A stretch of DNA of 64,000 nt, from NCBI RefSeq assembly GCF_004283755.1, contig NZ_SHMH01000010.1, forward strand, positions 119,768 to 183,767. Direction: 5' to 3'. A program made the translations under genes and the position numbers. The notes below the pieces were generated by a model, which was given only the letters and a program-made list of their open reading frames with translations, had not been told where the DNA came from and made no database searches. Source of the DNA: Pseudoxanthomonas winnipegensis (GTDB taxonomy: Bacteria > Pseudomonadota > Gammaproteobacteria > Xanthomonadales > Xanthomonadaceae). Below, in pieces: positions 45,476-54,904 of the stretch (within the stretch, counting starts at the first letter, position 1; the number at the start of each line of letters is the position of its first letter).

Positions 45476-46834
45476 ATGTCCGCGATCATCGAACCCACCC
45501 ACGACGTCGAGCAGCTGCTGGCCACCGCGCTGCAGGACGATCCGCAGGCCGGCGTCTTCCGCTGCCGGCGCGACATCTTCACCGACCCGGAGCTGTTCGA
45601 GCTGGAGATGAAGGCCCTGTTCGAGTCGAACTGGGTGTATCTGGCGCACGAGAGCCAGATCCCGAACAACAACGACTACTTCACCACCTACATCGGCCGC
45701 CAGCCGGTGGTGATCACCCGCGACAAGACCGGCGAGCTGCACGCGGTGATCAACGCCTGCGCGCACCGCGGCGCGATGCTGTGCCGGCGCAAGCACGGCA
45801 ACAAGGGCAGCTTCACCTGTCCCTTCCACGGCTGGACCTTCAGCAACACCGGCAAGCTGCTCAAGGTCAAGGACGAGAAGACCACCCAGTATCCACCGCA
45901 GTTCGGCGAGGGCGGCTCGCACGATCTCAAGCGCGTGCCGCGCTTCGCCAGCTATCGCGGCTTCCTGTTCGGCAGCCTGTCCGAGGACGTGCTGCCGCTG
46001 GAGGAGCATCTGGGCCAGACGCGGGTGATCATCGACCAGATCGTCGATCAGGCGCCCGAGGGCCTGGAGGTGCTGCGCGGCAGCTCGTCCTACATCTACG
46101 ACGGCAACTGGAAGCTGCAGATGGAGAACGGCGCCGACGGCTATCACGTCAGCTCGGTGCACTGGAACTACTCGGCCACCATGGGCCGGCGCAAGGAGAC
46201 CGGCACCAAGGCGGTGGACGCCAACGGCTGGAGCAAGAGCATCGGCGGCGTCTACGGTTTCGAGCACGGCCACATCCTGCTGTGGACCCAGTCGCTCAAC
46301 CCCGAGGTGCGGCCGGTGTGGGCGCACCGCGAGGAGATCGCCCAGCGCGTGGGCGCCGAGCGCGCCGAGTTCATCACCCGGCAGACGCGCAACCTGTGCC
46401 TGTACCCCAACGTCTATCTGATGGACCAGTTCTCCACGCAGATCCGCGTGGCCCGCCCGATCAGCGTGGACAAGACCGAGATCACCATCTACTGCTTCGG
46501 CGTCAAGGGCGAGAGCGCCGAAGAACGCGCCACACGCATCCGCCAGTACGAGGATTTCTTCAACGTCTCGGGCATGGGCACGGCCGACGACCTGGAGGAA
46601 TTCCGCGCCTGCCAGCAGGGCTATGCCGGCACGGCGGCCCTGTGGAACGACCTCAGCCGCGGCGCGCCGCTGTGGGTGGAGGGGCCGGACGAGAACGCCA
46701 GGAAGATGGGCATGCAGCCGCTGCTGTCCGGCGGCCGCAGCGAGGACGAGGGCCTGTTCGTGCGTCAGCACGCGTACTGGGCGCAGGCCATGCGCCGCGC
46801 GCTGGCGCGCCAGGATGATGGAGCGGCCGCGTGA
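45476..46834 (+). CDS. benA: Benzoate 1,2-dioxygenase large subunit BenA
   Basis: 452 residues. The Rieske [2Fe-2S] cluster is held by CAHRGAM and CPFHGW (Cys-x-His, Cys-x2-His) near residues 97-120. The catalytic domain has [14 protein letters not shown] with the iron-binding His pair. It dihydroxylates benzoate to the cis-diol with BenB and BenC. Strong GGGAGGAC ribosome site. Stop overlaps the GTG start of benB. Confidence 0.95.
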   Translation: MSAIIEPTHDVEQLLATALQDDPQAGVFRCRRDIFTDPELFELEMKALFESNWVYLAHESQIPNNNDYFTTYIGRQPVVITRDKTGELHAVINACAHRGAMLCRRKHGNKGSFTCPFHGWTFSNTGKLLKVKDEKTTQYPPQFGEGGSHDLKRVPRFASYRGFLFGSLSEDVLPLEEHLGQTRVIIDQIVDQAPEGLEVLRGSSSYIYDGNWKLQMENGADGYHVSSVHWNYSATMGRRKETGTKAVDANGWSKSIGGVYGFEHGHILLWTQSLNPEVRPVWAHREEIAQRVGAERAEFITRQTRNLCLYPNVYLMDQFSTQIRVARPISVDKTEITIYCFGVKGESAEERATRIRQYEDFFNVSGMGTADDLEEFRACQQGYAGTAALWNDLSRGAPLWVEGPDENARKMGMQPLLSGGRSEDEGLFVRQHAYWAQAMRRALARQDDGAAA

Positions 46835-47319
46835 GCCATGACATCGCCACCATCGCGGCCTTCCTGTATCGCGAGGCGCGCCTGCTCGACGATCGCCAGT
46901 GGGACGAGTGGCTGACGCTGTACGCCGAGGACGTTACCTACTGGATGCCGGCCTGGGACGACGACGACCGGCTGACCGAGGACCCGCAGTCGCAGATCTC
47001 GCTGATCTATTACCCCAGCCGCGACGGCCTGGAAGACCGCGTGTTCCGCATCAAGACCGAGCGCTCCAGCGCGTCCACGCCCGAGCCGCGCACCGGTCAC
47101 AACACCACCAACATCGAGGTGCTCGCCGAGCGCGGCGACGAGGTGGACGTGCGCTACAACTTCCACACGCTCAACCACCGCTACAAGGTCACCGACCACT
47201 TCTTCGGCACCTGCTACGCGACGCTGCGCCGCGAAGGCGGCGGCTATCTGATCGCCGACAAGAAGATCGTGCTGAAGAACGACTACATCCGCCAGGTCAT
47301 CGACATCTACCACGTCTGA
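46831..47319 (+). CDS. benB: Benzoate 1,2-dioxygenase small subunit BenB
   Basis: 162 residues beginning with GTG in a GTGA overlap with benA. Ring-hydroxylating beta subunit, structural, with [40 protein letters not shown] and a terminal IDIYHV. Forms the alpha3-beta3 oxygenase. 22 nt before benC. Confidence 0.95.
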   Translation: MSHDIATIAAFLYREARLLDDRQWDEWLTLYAEDVTYWMPAWDDDDRLTEDPQSQISLIYYPSRDGLEDRVFRIKTERSSASTPEPRTGHNTTNIEVLAERGDEVDVRYNFHTLNHRYKVTDHFFGTCYATLRREGGGYLIADKKIVLKNDYIRQVIDIYHV

Positions 47320-47341
47320 GCCGGGCGCGAAGGAGGACACC

Positions 47342-48379
47342 ATGAGCTACCGCATCGCGTTGAACTTCGAGGACGGCGTCACCCGCTTCATCGACTGCAA
47401 TCCCGGCGAGAAGGTGCTGGACGCCGCGTTCCGCGCCAAGGTCAACCTGCCGATGGACTGCTCGGACGGCGTGTGCGGCACCTGCAAGTGCCGCGCCGAG
47501 GCCGGCGCCTACGACCTGGGCGAGGACTACATCGACGATGCGTTGAGCGCCGACGAGGCCGCTGCCGGCCTGGTGCTGACCTGCCAGATGGTGCCATCCA
47601 GCGATTGCACGATCGCCGTGCCGACGACCTCGGCGGCCTGCAAGACCGGCACCTCCCGCTTCAAGGCCGCAGTGGTGGACGTGGTGCCGCACGCGGACGC
47701 CGCGCTGGAATTGAAGCTGGAGGCGCTGGAGGGCGCACCGGCGTTCCTGCCCGGCCAGTACGTCAACATCGCCGTGCCCGGCAGCGGCGGGCAGACGCGC
47801 TCGTACTCCTTCAGCTCGCTGCCGGGCTCGGACACACCGTCGTTCCTGATCAAGCGCGTGCCCGGCGGGCTGATGAGTGGCTACCTGGACAGCGCCAGCC
47901 CGGGCCAGGTGCTGGAGCTGACCGGTCCGCTGGGCAGCTTCTACCTGCGCGCCGTGACGCGGCCAGTGCTGATGCTGGCCGGCGGCACCGGCCTGGCGCC
48001 CTTCCTGTCGATGCTGGCCCAGCTCGCGCAGACCGGCAGCGCGCATCCGGTGCATCTGATGTACGGCGTCACCCGCGGCGCCGACCTGGTGCTGGTGGAG
48101 CAGCTGCAGCGCTTCGCCGAGCGGCTGGACTTCTTCAGCTTCACCACCTGCGTGGTCGATCCGGCCTCGCGCCATCCCAAGCTGGGCTACGTCACCGACC
48201 ATCTGCCGGCCGAGGCGCTGCACGCAGGCGAGGTGGACGTCTATCTGTGCGGCCCGCCGCCGATGGTCGATGCGGTGCGCAACCACTTCAGCGCGATCGC
48301 CCTGACCCCCGCCAACTTCTACTACGAGAAGTTCACGCCCAACGCGCCGGCCAGCGCGCCGCAGGACCTGGCCGCGTGA
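47342..48379 (+). CDS. benC: Benzoate dioxygenase reductase BenC
   Basis: 345 residues. N-terminal plant-type [2Fe-2S] ferredoxin with CSDGVCGTCKCR near residues 41-52, then an FAD domain (RSYSFSSLPG) and an NAD(H) domain (LAGGTGLAPFLSML). It passes electrons from NADH to the BenAB Rieske centre. The C-terminal YYEKFTPN is typical. Its stop overlaps the GTG start of benD. Confidence 0.95.
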   Translation: MSYRIALNFEDGVTRFIDCNPGEKVLDAAFRAKVNLPMDCSDGVCGTCKCRAEAGAYDLGEDYIDDALSADEAAAGLVLTCQMVPSSDCTIAVPTTSAACKTGTSRFKAAVVDVVPHADAALELKLEALEGAPAFLPGQYVNIAVPGSGGQTRSYSFSSLPGSDTPSFLIKRVPGGLMSGYLDSASPGQVLELTGPLGSFYLRAVTRPVLMLAGGTGLAPFLSMLAQLAQTGSAHPVHLMYGVTRGADLVLVEQLQRFAERLDFFSFTTCVVDPASRHPKLGYVTDHLPAEALHAGEVDVYLCGPPPMVDAVRNHFSAIALTPANFYYEKFTPNAPASAPQDLAA

Positions 48380-49146
48380 GCGGACGCTTCGCCGGGCAGG
48401 TGATGGTGGTGACCGGGGCCGCGCAGGGCATCGGCCAGGGCGTGGCGCAGCGCGCGGCGGCCGAGGGCGCGCAGGTGGTGCTGGTGGACCGCGCGGACTT
48501 CGTAGCCGAGGTCGCCGCGGCGATCGGGTCGCAGGCGGTGGGCTTCAACGCCGACCTGGAAACCCATGCCGGCGCGCAGGCGGCGATGGACTTCGCGGCG
48601 CGCCACTTCGGTGGCATCGACATCCTGGTCAACAACGTCGGCGGCGCGATCCGCATGCGGCCGTACGCGGCCTTCGAGCCGGCGCAGATCGATGCGGAGA
48701 TCCGCCGCTCGCTGATGCCCACGCTGTACGGCTGCCACGCGGTGCTGCCGCACCTGCTGGCGCGCGGCGGCGGCACCATCGTCAACGTCTCCTCCAACGC
48801 CACCCGCGGCATCCACCGCGTGCCGTACTCGGCGGCCAAGGGCGGCATCAATGCGCTGACCCAGTCGCTGGCCATGGAGCTGGGGGAACACCACATCCGC
48901 GTGGTCGCCACCGCGCCGGGCGGCACCGCCGCGCCGCCGCGGCGGGTGCCGCGCAATGCCGAAGGCGACAGCGCGCAGGAGCAGGCGTGGATGGCGCAGG
49001 CGGTCGAGCAGGTCACCGCCTCCACCTTCCTCAAGCGCTACGCGACCGTGGACGAGCAGGTCGCGCCGATCCTGTTCCTGGCCTCGCGCGAGGCCTCCTA
49101 CATCACCGGCTCGATCCTGCCGGTAGCCGGTGGCGACACCGGCTGA
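48376..49146 (+). CDS. benD: Dihydroxycyclohexadiene carboxylate dehydrogenase BenD
   Basis: 256 residues with GTG start in GTGA. Short-chain dehydrogenase: cofactor motif VTGAAQGIGQGVA, NNVGG, catalytic Ser in VNVSSNA and YSAAKGG (Tyr-x3-Lys). Oxidises and decarboxylates the benzoate cis-diol to catechol, feeding CatA. Full length. Confidence 0.94.
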   Translation: MSGRFAGQVMVVTGAAQGIGQGVAQRAAAEGAQVVLVDRADFVAEVAAAIGSQAVGFNADLETHAGAQAAMDFAARHFGGIDILVNNVGGAIRMRPYAAFEPAQIDAEIRRSLMPTLYGCHAVLPHLLARGGGTIVNVSSNATRGIHRVPYSAAKGGINALTQSLAMELGEHHIRVVATAPGGTAAPPRRVPRNAEGDSAQEQAWMAQAVEQVTASTFLKRYATVDEQVAPILFLASREASYITGSILPVAGGDTG

Positions 49147-49198
49147 AGCATTGCACGCCAACGACCGCATCCACGCCACGCACGACCTGGGAGGGAAC

Positions 49199-49273
49199 AT
49201 GCACGCGCACCACACGCACACCACCGGATACCTCATGCCGCCGATCGAGCCCGCGCACGGAGGCCGGCCATGA
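49199..49273 (+). CDS. Short His-rich ORF (24 residues) coupled to the monooxygenase gene
   Basis: The ATG at 49199 follows a strong Shine-Dalgarno in CCTGGGAGGGAAC. The peptide starts MHAHHTHTTGYL and ends at a TGA overlapping the next ATG (ATGA). The same 13-nt leader occurs at 44387-44399 before catA. It could be a leader peptide that couples translation, or a real small protein. No homologue known to me. Confidence 0.4.
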   Translation: MHAHHTHTTGYLMPPIEPAHGGRP

Positions 49274-50547
49274 GCGCATCGGCGCCGCTGCGCATCGGCA
49301 TCGTCGGCGGCGGCATCGCCGGCGTGGGCCTGGCGCTGGGGCTGGCGCGCCGGCCGCATCTGGAGGTGCGCCTGTTCGAGTCCGCGCGCGCCTTCGGCGA
49401 GATCGGCGCCGGCGTGTCCTTCGGCCCCAACGCGGTGCGCGCGATCCAGGGCCTGGGCATGGGCGAGGCCTATGCCGAGCTGGCCGACCGCACGCCGGCG
49501 CCGCATGGCGATGTGTGGTTCGAATGGCGGCGCGGCGAGGATGCGCGCCTGCTCGGCGCCACGCGTGCGCCCGGGGTCGGGCAGTCGTCGGTGCATCGCG
49601 CCGATTTCCTCGACGCGCTGGCCACGCGCCTGCCGCTGGGGATGACCGCCTTCGACAAGCGCGCGGTCGGCGTGGAGCAGGGCGACGACGCGGCCCGCGT
49701 GCACTTCGCCGATGGCAGCCACTACGAGGGCGATCTGCTGATCGCCGCCGACGGCATCAAGTCGGCGCTGCGCGCCGAGGTGCTGCGGCCGCTGGGGCAG
49801 GCGCCGGTGGCGCCGCGCTTCACCGGCACCTGCGCCTACCGCGGCATGATCGAGAGCGAACGCCTGCGCCGGGCCTTCATCGCCGCCGGCGTGGGCACGC
49901 ATCTGGTCGATGTGCCGCAGATGATCCTGGGGCTCGACGCCCACATCCTGACCTTCCCGGTCAAGCAGGGGCGGTTGATCAACGTGGTGGCCTTCGTGTC
50001 CGACCGCAGCGATCCGGACCCGCAGTGGCCGCAGGGCCAGCCCTGGGTGCGCGAGGCCAGTCGCCGCGAGATGCTCGAGGCCTATGCGCACTGGGGCATC
50101 GCCGCGCGCACGCTGCTCGAGTGCATCGACACTCCAACGCATTGGGCGCTGCACGAGGGGGCGCAGCTGCCGCGCTACGTGCACGGCCGCCTGGCGCTGA
50201 TCGGCGATGCCGCCCACGCCATGTTGCCGCACCAGGGCGCCGGCGCCGGCCAGGGGCTGGAGGACGCCTACTTCTTCGCCCGGCTGCTGTCCGACCCCGC
50301 GCTGACGCGGGCCCAGCTGCCGGCGCTGCTGGAGGCCTACGACACGATCCGCAGGCCGCGCGCATGCCGGGTGCAGCGCACCTCGTGGGAAGCCGGCGAG
50401 CTCTACGAACTGCGCGATCCCAAGGTCGGCAGCGACGACGCGGCGCTGGGCGCCACGCTGGCCTCGCGCTTCGACTGGATCTGGAACCACGACCTGGATG
50501 CCGAGGTGGAACAGGCGCGCCAGGCCATCAACACCGTCGCGGCCTGA
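49270..50547 (+). CDS. FAD-dependent aromatic-ring monooxygenase, salicylate 1-hydroxylase-like
   Basis: 425 residues. The GIVGGGIAGVGLALGLARR dinucleotide motif is at residues 9-27, a DG-type motif in LLIAADGIKSALR, and the GD motif in LALIGDAAHAMLPHQGAGAGQGLEDAYFFARLL. The combination and length fit salicylate hydroxylases, which convert salicylate to catechol; a 3- or 6-hydroxylating relative cannot be excluded. Its place inside the ben/cat cluster supports catechol as product. Confidence 0.82.
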   Translation: MSASAPLRIGIVGGGIAGVGLALGLARRPHLEVRLFESARAFGEIGAGVSFGPNAVRAIQGLGMGEAYAELADRTPAPHGDVWFEWRRGEDARLLGATRAPGVGQSSVHRADFLDALATRLPLGMTAFDKRAVGVEQGDDAARVHFADGSHYEGDLLIAADGIKSALRAEVLRPLGQAPVAPRFTGTCAYRGMIESERLRRAFIAAGVGTHLVDVPQMILGLDAHILTFPVKQGRLINVVAFVSDRSDPDPQWPQGQPWVREASRREMLEAYAHWGIAARTLLECIDTPTHWALHEGAQLPRYVHGRLALIGDAAHAMLPHQGAGAGQGLEDAYFFARLLSDPALTRAQLPALLEAYDTIRRPRACRVQRTSWEAGELYELRDPKVGSDDAALGATLASRFDWIWNHDLDAEVEQARQAINTVAA

Positions 50548-50648
50548 GGGGACGCAGGCCGCGACGCCATCAACGCCGCGCTGCGCCTGCCTGCCGGCAG
50601 GCCAACGCGGTCAACCAGCAGTGTCATCGGTCTTCGGAGGGAGGAGAC

Positions 50649-51989
50649 ATGCACAGCGTCGACGTGAACCAGGCAATCGAACGCGGCCGCTTCGGCCGGC
50701 TGCAGTGGACAGTGGTGGCCCTGTGCGGGCTGCTGCTGGTGGTGGATGGATACGACGTGTTCATCGCCGGCACGGTGCTGCCGACGCTGATCAAGGAATG
50801 GGGACTGACCAAGCCCGAGGCCGGCGTGCTGCAGGCCTGGGCGCTGTTCGGGATGATGTTCGGCGCGCTGATCTTCGGCTCGCTGGCCGACCGCTTCGGC
50901 CGCAAGAAGGGGGTGGTGATCAGCTTCCTGCTGTTCACCGTGGCCACGCTGCTGACCGGCTTCGCCCAAGACCCGACCCAGTTCAAGGTGGCGCGCTTCT
51001 TCGCCGGCATGGGCTGCGGCGGGCTGATGCCCAACGCGGTGGCGCTGGTCAACGAGTATTCGCCCAAGCGGCTGCGCGGCACGATGGTGGCGCTGATGTT
51101 CAGCGGCTACTCGGTCGGCGGCATGGTCTCGGCCGGGCTGGGCATCTGGATGATCCCCAACCTGGGTTGGCGCCCGATGTTCTGGATCGCGGTGCTGCCG
51201 CTGCTGTTCCTGCCGCTGGTGTGGTGGAAGCTGCCCGAGTCGCTGGGCTTCCTGATCCGGCGGGGCGAACAGGCGCAGGCGCGCGCCATCCACGCGCGTC
51301 TGCCCGGCGCCACGCCGCTGGAGCCGCAGGACGTGCTGGTCTACGACGCGCCGAGCGGGGCGACGGCGTCGGTGGCCGAGCTGTTCCGCGGCGGCCGCGC
51401 GCTGCGCACGCTGATGCTGTGGACGGCGTTCTTCTGCTGCCTGCTGCTGGTCTTCCTGCTCAGCTCGTGGCTGCCCAAGGTCATGCAGGAGGCCGGCTAC
51501 GCGGAGAAGGCCAGCCTGCTGACGCTGTTCTCGCTCAACTTCGGCGGCATGGCCGGCGCGATCCTGGGCGGGCGCCTGGGCGACCGCTTCGGCCTGCCGC
51601 GGGTGGTGGTGGCGTTCTTCGTCGCGGCCACGCTGTCCATCGCGCTGATCGGCTTCAACCTGCCGGTGGCGGCGCTGTTCACGCTGGTCTTCGTCGCCGG
51701 CGCGGCCACCATCGGCACGCAGATCCTGCTCTACGCCAGCGTAGCCCAGCTCTACGAACTGTCGATCCGCTCCACCGGCCTGGGCTGGGCCTCGGGCGTG
51801 GGCCGCATCGGCGCGATCGTCGGGCCGACGCTGGGCGGCGTGCTGCTGGCCAGGGAGCTGCCGCTGCAGCAGAACTCCCTGATCTTCGCCATCCCCGCGG
51901 CGATGGCCACGCTGGCGACCCTGGTCTACGCGCTCGCCAGCCAGCCGGCGGCCGCCGCGCCCCGCGTGGCCGTGGCCGACGCGCCCTGA
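50649..51989 (+). CDS. benK: MFS aromatic-acid:H+ symporter, BenK-like
   Basis: 446 residues, twelve predicted membrane helices. The AAHS family mark DGYDVFIAGTVLPTLIKEWG is near residues 33-52, GSLADRFGRKKGV lies in the first cytoplasmic loop and LPESLGFLI after helix 6. Imports benzoate or a related aromatic acid with protons. GGGAGGAGAC ribosome site. Ends 2 bp before the benE start. Confidence 0.88.
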   Translation: MHSVDVNQAIERGRFGRLQWTVVALCGLLLVVDGYDVFIAGTVLPTLIKEWGLTKPEAGVLQAWALFGMMFGALIFGSLADRFGRKKGVVISFLLFTVATLLTGFAQDPTQFKVARFFAGMGCGGLMPNAVALVNEYSPKRLRGTMVALMFSGYSVGGMVSAGLGIWMIPNLGWRPMFWIAVLPLLFLPLVWWKLPESLGFLIRRGEQAQARAIHARLPGATPLEPQDVLVYDAPSGATASVAELFRGGRALRTLMLWTAFFCCLLLVFLLSSWLPKVMQEAGYAEKASLLTLFSLNFGGMAGAILGGRLGDRFGLPRVVVAFFVAATLSIALIGFNLPVAALFTLVFVAGAATIGTQILLYASVAQLYELSIRSTGLGWASGVGRIGAIVGPTLGGVLLARELPLQQNSLIFAIPAAMATLATLVYALASQPAAAAPRVAVADAP

Positions 51990-51991
51990 CC

Positions 51992-53200
51992 ATGCGTGCG
52001 GCGCTGCGCCAGCTCGGTCGCGATGCCTCCCTGTCGGCGGTCCTGGCCGGGGTGGTGGCCACGCTGATCTCCTTCGCCGGGCCGCTGGTGATCGTGGTCC
52101 AGGCCGCGGCCGGGCTGCCGGCGCCGCTGCTGGCCTCGTGGGTCTGGGCCATCTGCATCGGCAGCGGCGTGCTGGGGATCGTGCTGAGCCTGCGCCATCG
52201 CGTGCCGGTGGTGATCGCCTGGTCGATTCCCGGCTCGGTGCTGCTGGTCAGCCTGCTGCCCACGGTCGACTACGCGGTGGCGATCGGCGCCTACCTGGTG
52301 GCCAGCGCGCTGCTGCTGGTCATCGGGCTGTCCGGCGCCTTCGACCGGATCGTGGCGCGGCTGCCGCCGGCGATCACCGCGGCGATGCTGGCCGGGGTGC
52401 TGTTCGGCTTCGCCACCAAGGCCTTCGTCGGCATGGCCGCGCAGGTGTGGCTGGTGCTGGCGATGTTCGCGGCGTTCTCCATCGGCCGGCGCTGGTTCGC
52501 GCCTTACGCGGTGATGGCGGTGCTGGTCACCGGCGTGCTGGCGGCGGCGCTATGCGGGCAGCTGCAGGGGCCGCTGCCGACGCTGGCGCTGACCGCGCCG
52601 GTGTGGGTCGCGCCGCGCTTCGAGTGGCAGGCCATCGTCGGCTTGGGCCTGCCGCTGCTGGTGGTGGCGCTGACCGGGCAGTTCCTGCCAGGCATCGCCG
52701 TGCTGCGCACCGCCGGCTATGCGCGGCCGGCGGCCAGCACGCTGCTGGTGTGGTCGGGCGCGGCCTCGGCGCTGCTGGCGCCGTTCGGCTGCCATGGCCT
52801 CAACCCAGGCGCGGTCACCGCCGCGCTGTGCACCGGGCCGGAGGCGCATCCGCGCGCCGAGCGGCGCTATGTGGCCGGGGTCTCGGGCGCGCTGGCCTAC
52901 CTGCTGCTGGGCAGCGTCGCCGGCACCGTGGTGGCGCTGTTTTCCACCTTGCCCAAGGAGCTGGTCGCCACGCTGGCCGGGCTGGCGCTGTTTCCGAGCA
53001 TCGCCCACGCGCTCAGCACCGCGCTGGCTGCGCCGCGCGAGCGCGACGCGGCGCTGGTGACCTTCATCGTCGGCGCTTCGGGCATGTCGCTGCTGGGGCT
53101 GGGGGCGGCGTTCTGGAGCCTGGTGTTCGGCCTAGCCGCGCATCTGCTGCTGGCGTGGCGGCGCCCGCGTCTGCTGGTGGGCGTCGAACAGCCGCGCTGA
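51992..53200 (+). CDS. benE: Benzoate/H+ symporter BenE
   Basis: 402 residues, membrane protein with eleven or twelve helices. BenE-family blocks FAGPLVIVVQAAAGL, SWVWAICIGSGV, SIPGSVLLVS and PFGCHGLNPGAVTAALCTGPEAH. A second benzoate permease next to BenK is usual in ben clusters. The ATG at 51992 is 2 bp after the benK stop. Confidence 0.92.
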   Translation: MRAALRQLGRDASLSAVLAGVVATLISFAGPLVIVVQAAAGLPAPLLASWVWAICIGSGVLGIVLSLRHRVPVVIAWSIPGSVLLVSLLPTVDYAVAIGAYLVASALLLVIGLSGAFDRIVARLPPAITAAMLAGVLFGFATKAFVGMAAQVWLVLAMFAAFSIGRRWFAPYAVMAVLVTGVLAAALCGQLQGPLPTLALTAPVWVAPRFEWQAIVGLGLPLLVVALTGQFLPGIAVLRTAGYARPAASTLLVWSGAASALLAPFGCHGLNPGAVTAALCTGPEAHPRAERRYVAGVSGALAYLLLGSVAGTVVALFSTLPKELVATLAGLALFPSIAHALSTALAAPRERDAALVTFIVGASGMSLLGLGAAFWSLVFGLAAHLLLAWRRPRLLVGVEQPR

Positions 53201-53333
53201 GCCCATCCGTCTTGTATTGGCCCGTCCCGCTCCGTGCGCGGCGCGACGGGGAGGTCTTGCCGCACGCCTGTCATCGCGCGCCCGCTGCCGGGTCGCGCCC
53301 GTGCTTCATCACACCTGGTTTGGGGAGAACCAC

Positions 53334-54773
53334 ATGCCGTCATCCATCGTCACGCCGCGCCGCGCCACCCTGGCCTGCGCGCTTGCCCTTGCCCTCTGCG
53401 CGCCGGGCCTGGCCCAGGCGCAGGACACCACCGATGCGCGCCAGGACGCGCGCATCGCCCAGCTGGAAAGCGAAGTGCTCGCGCTCAAGCAGATGGTCGA
53501 GCAGCAGCAGACCCAGTTGGTCGATGCCCGTACCCGTCTGGCGGAGGCCACCGCGCCAGGCGCACCGCCGCTCAAGGGGCCCGGCGTGCAGGCCAGCGGT
53601 GCGCTGCCGCCGGCGCTGACCTCGGCCACGGCGGCCGGCACCGTGGCCCCGGCCACCGCGCCGGGCAAGGCGCCGATCCAGAACACCGCCATCGTCGCCG
53701 GCGGCGACAGCCACTTCAGCTTCGGCGGCTTCATCAAGCTGGACATGCTCTCGACCTGGACCAGCGACGGCCCGATCGCCGACAGCACGCCGGGGCGGCT
53801 GTTCTACTTCCCGGCGGCCACGCCGGTGGATGCCGGCCCCGGCAAGCAATACGCCGACTTCCATGCGCAGTTCTCGCGGGTGTGGTTCGGCGTGGACCGC
53901 GTCACCGACGCCGGCGACAAGCTCAAGGGCTATGTCGAGTTCGACTTCTTCGGCGGCGGCAACAACAACGTGGGCAACGAGAAGTTCTCCAACGGCTATC
54001 CGCCCACGCTGCGCCACGCCTACGTGCAGTGGAACCACTGGCTGGCCGGCCAGACCTGGACCAATCTGATGGACCTGGGCTCGCTGCCGGAGACGGTGGA
54101 CTTCGTCGGCATCGTCGACGGCACCTTGTTCGCGCGCCAGGCGCAGATCCGCTACACCAGCGGCAACTGGTCCTTCTCGCTGGAGAACCCGCAGACCTGG
54201 TACCAGAACCGCAGCCCGACCCAGGTCAGCTCCGGCGAGAACGATCTGCCCGACCTCACCGCGCGCTGGACGACCAAGGGCGACTGGGGCCACTTCACCG
54301 TGGCGGCGCTGGCCCGGCAGCTGCGCACGGCCGACGACAGCACCTCCGGCTTCGGCCTGAGCGTAGCCGGCTCGATCAAGGCCGGGCCGAAGGACCTGCT
54401 GCAGTACACGGTCAGCGGCGGGCCCGGGCTGGGGCGTTACATCGGCTTCGGCCTGATCCCCGATGGCTACATCGACACCGCCGGCCGGCTCAAGGCGCAG
54501 GACGGCTATGCGGGCTTCGCCGCGTGGCGCCACAACTGGACCGCCAACCTGCGCAGCACGCTGGCCTACTCGGCCGCCTACATCGCCGTGGACGAGCGGG
54601 CGGTCGGCGTGCAGGCCACCGAGCGTACCCAGTCCTGGCGCGTGAACCTGATCTACTCGCCGTTCCCGCGGCTGGACGTGGGCGCCGAGCTGAGCTGGGC
54701 GCGGCGCGATCTGGGCAACGACGCCGAGGGCGAACTGGGCCGCGTGCAGACCACGGTCAAGTACACGTTCTGA
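53334..54773 (+). CDS. Outer-membrane porin, DcaP-like, probable aromatic-acid channel
   Basis: 479 residues. Signal peptide ends at LAQAQ near residue 29, a short coiled coil (IAQLESEVLALKQMVEQQQ) follows, then a low-complexity linker and a beta-barrel ending VKYTF with terminal Phe. The N-terminal coiled coil plus FSFGGFIKLDML is typical of DcaP porins, which take up dicarboxylic and aromatic acids and trimerise. Last gene of the aromatic cluster. Confidence 0.85.
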   Translation: MPSSIVTPRRATLACALALALCAPGLAQAQDTTDARQDARIAQLESEVLALKQMVEQQQTQLVDARTRLAEATAPGAPPLKGPGVQASGALPPALTSATAAGTVAPATAPGKAPIQNTAIVAGGDSHFSFGGFIKLDMLSTWTSDGPIADSTPGRLFYFPAATPVDAGPGKQYADFHAQFSRVWFGVDRVTDAGDKLKGYVEFDFFGGGNNNVGNEKFSNGYPPTLRHAYVQWNHWLAGQTWTNLMDLGSLPETVDFVGIVDGTLFARQAQIRYTSGNWSFSLENPQTWYQNRSPTQVSSGENDLPDLTARWTTKGDWGHFTVAALARQLRTADDSTSGFGLSVAGSIKAGPKDLLQYTVSGGPGLGRYIGFGLIPDGYIDTAGRLKAQDGYAGFAAWRHNWTANLRSTLAYSAAYIAVDERAVGVQATERTQSWRVNLIYSPFPRLDVGAELSWARRDLGNDAEGELGRVQTTVKYTF

Positions 54774-54904
54774 GCACGCGCGGGTCGGTGTGGCCGATGC
54801 CGCGAACAGGTGCGCGCGCTGCTGCCACAGCGCGCCACCGATGCACGTCGGCACATCGAACGAGGCACCGCCGCCATGGCGGTCGCCGCATCGATGGCGC
54901 CAGC

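Noticed and set aside
44138..46771. 877-codon minus-strand frame opposite catA and benA
   Set aside because: Antisense shadow of well-identified catabolic genes; no ribosome site, no recognisable motif.
47604..47620. Partial match to the LacI operator (GCGATTGCACGATCGC) inside benC
   Set aside because: Only half of the 14-mer matches, it lies within a coding frame, and no promoter is expected there.
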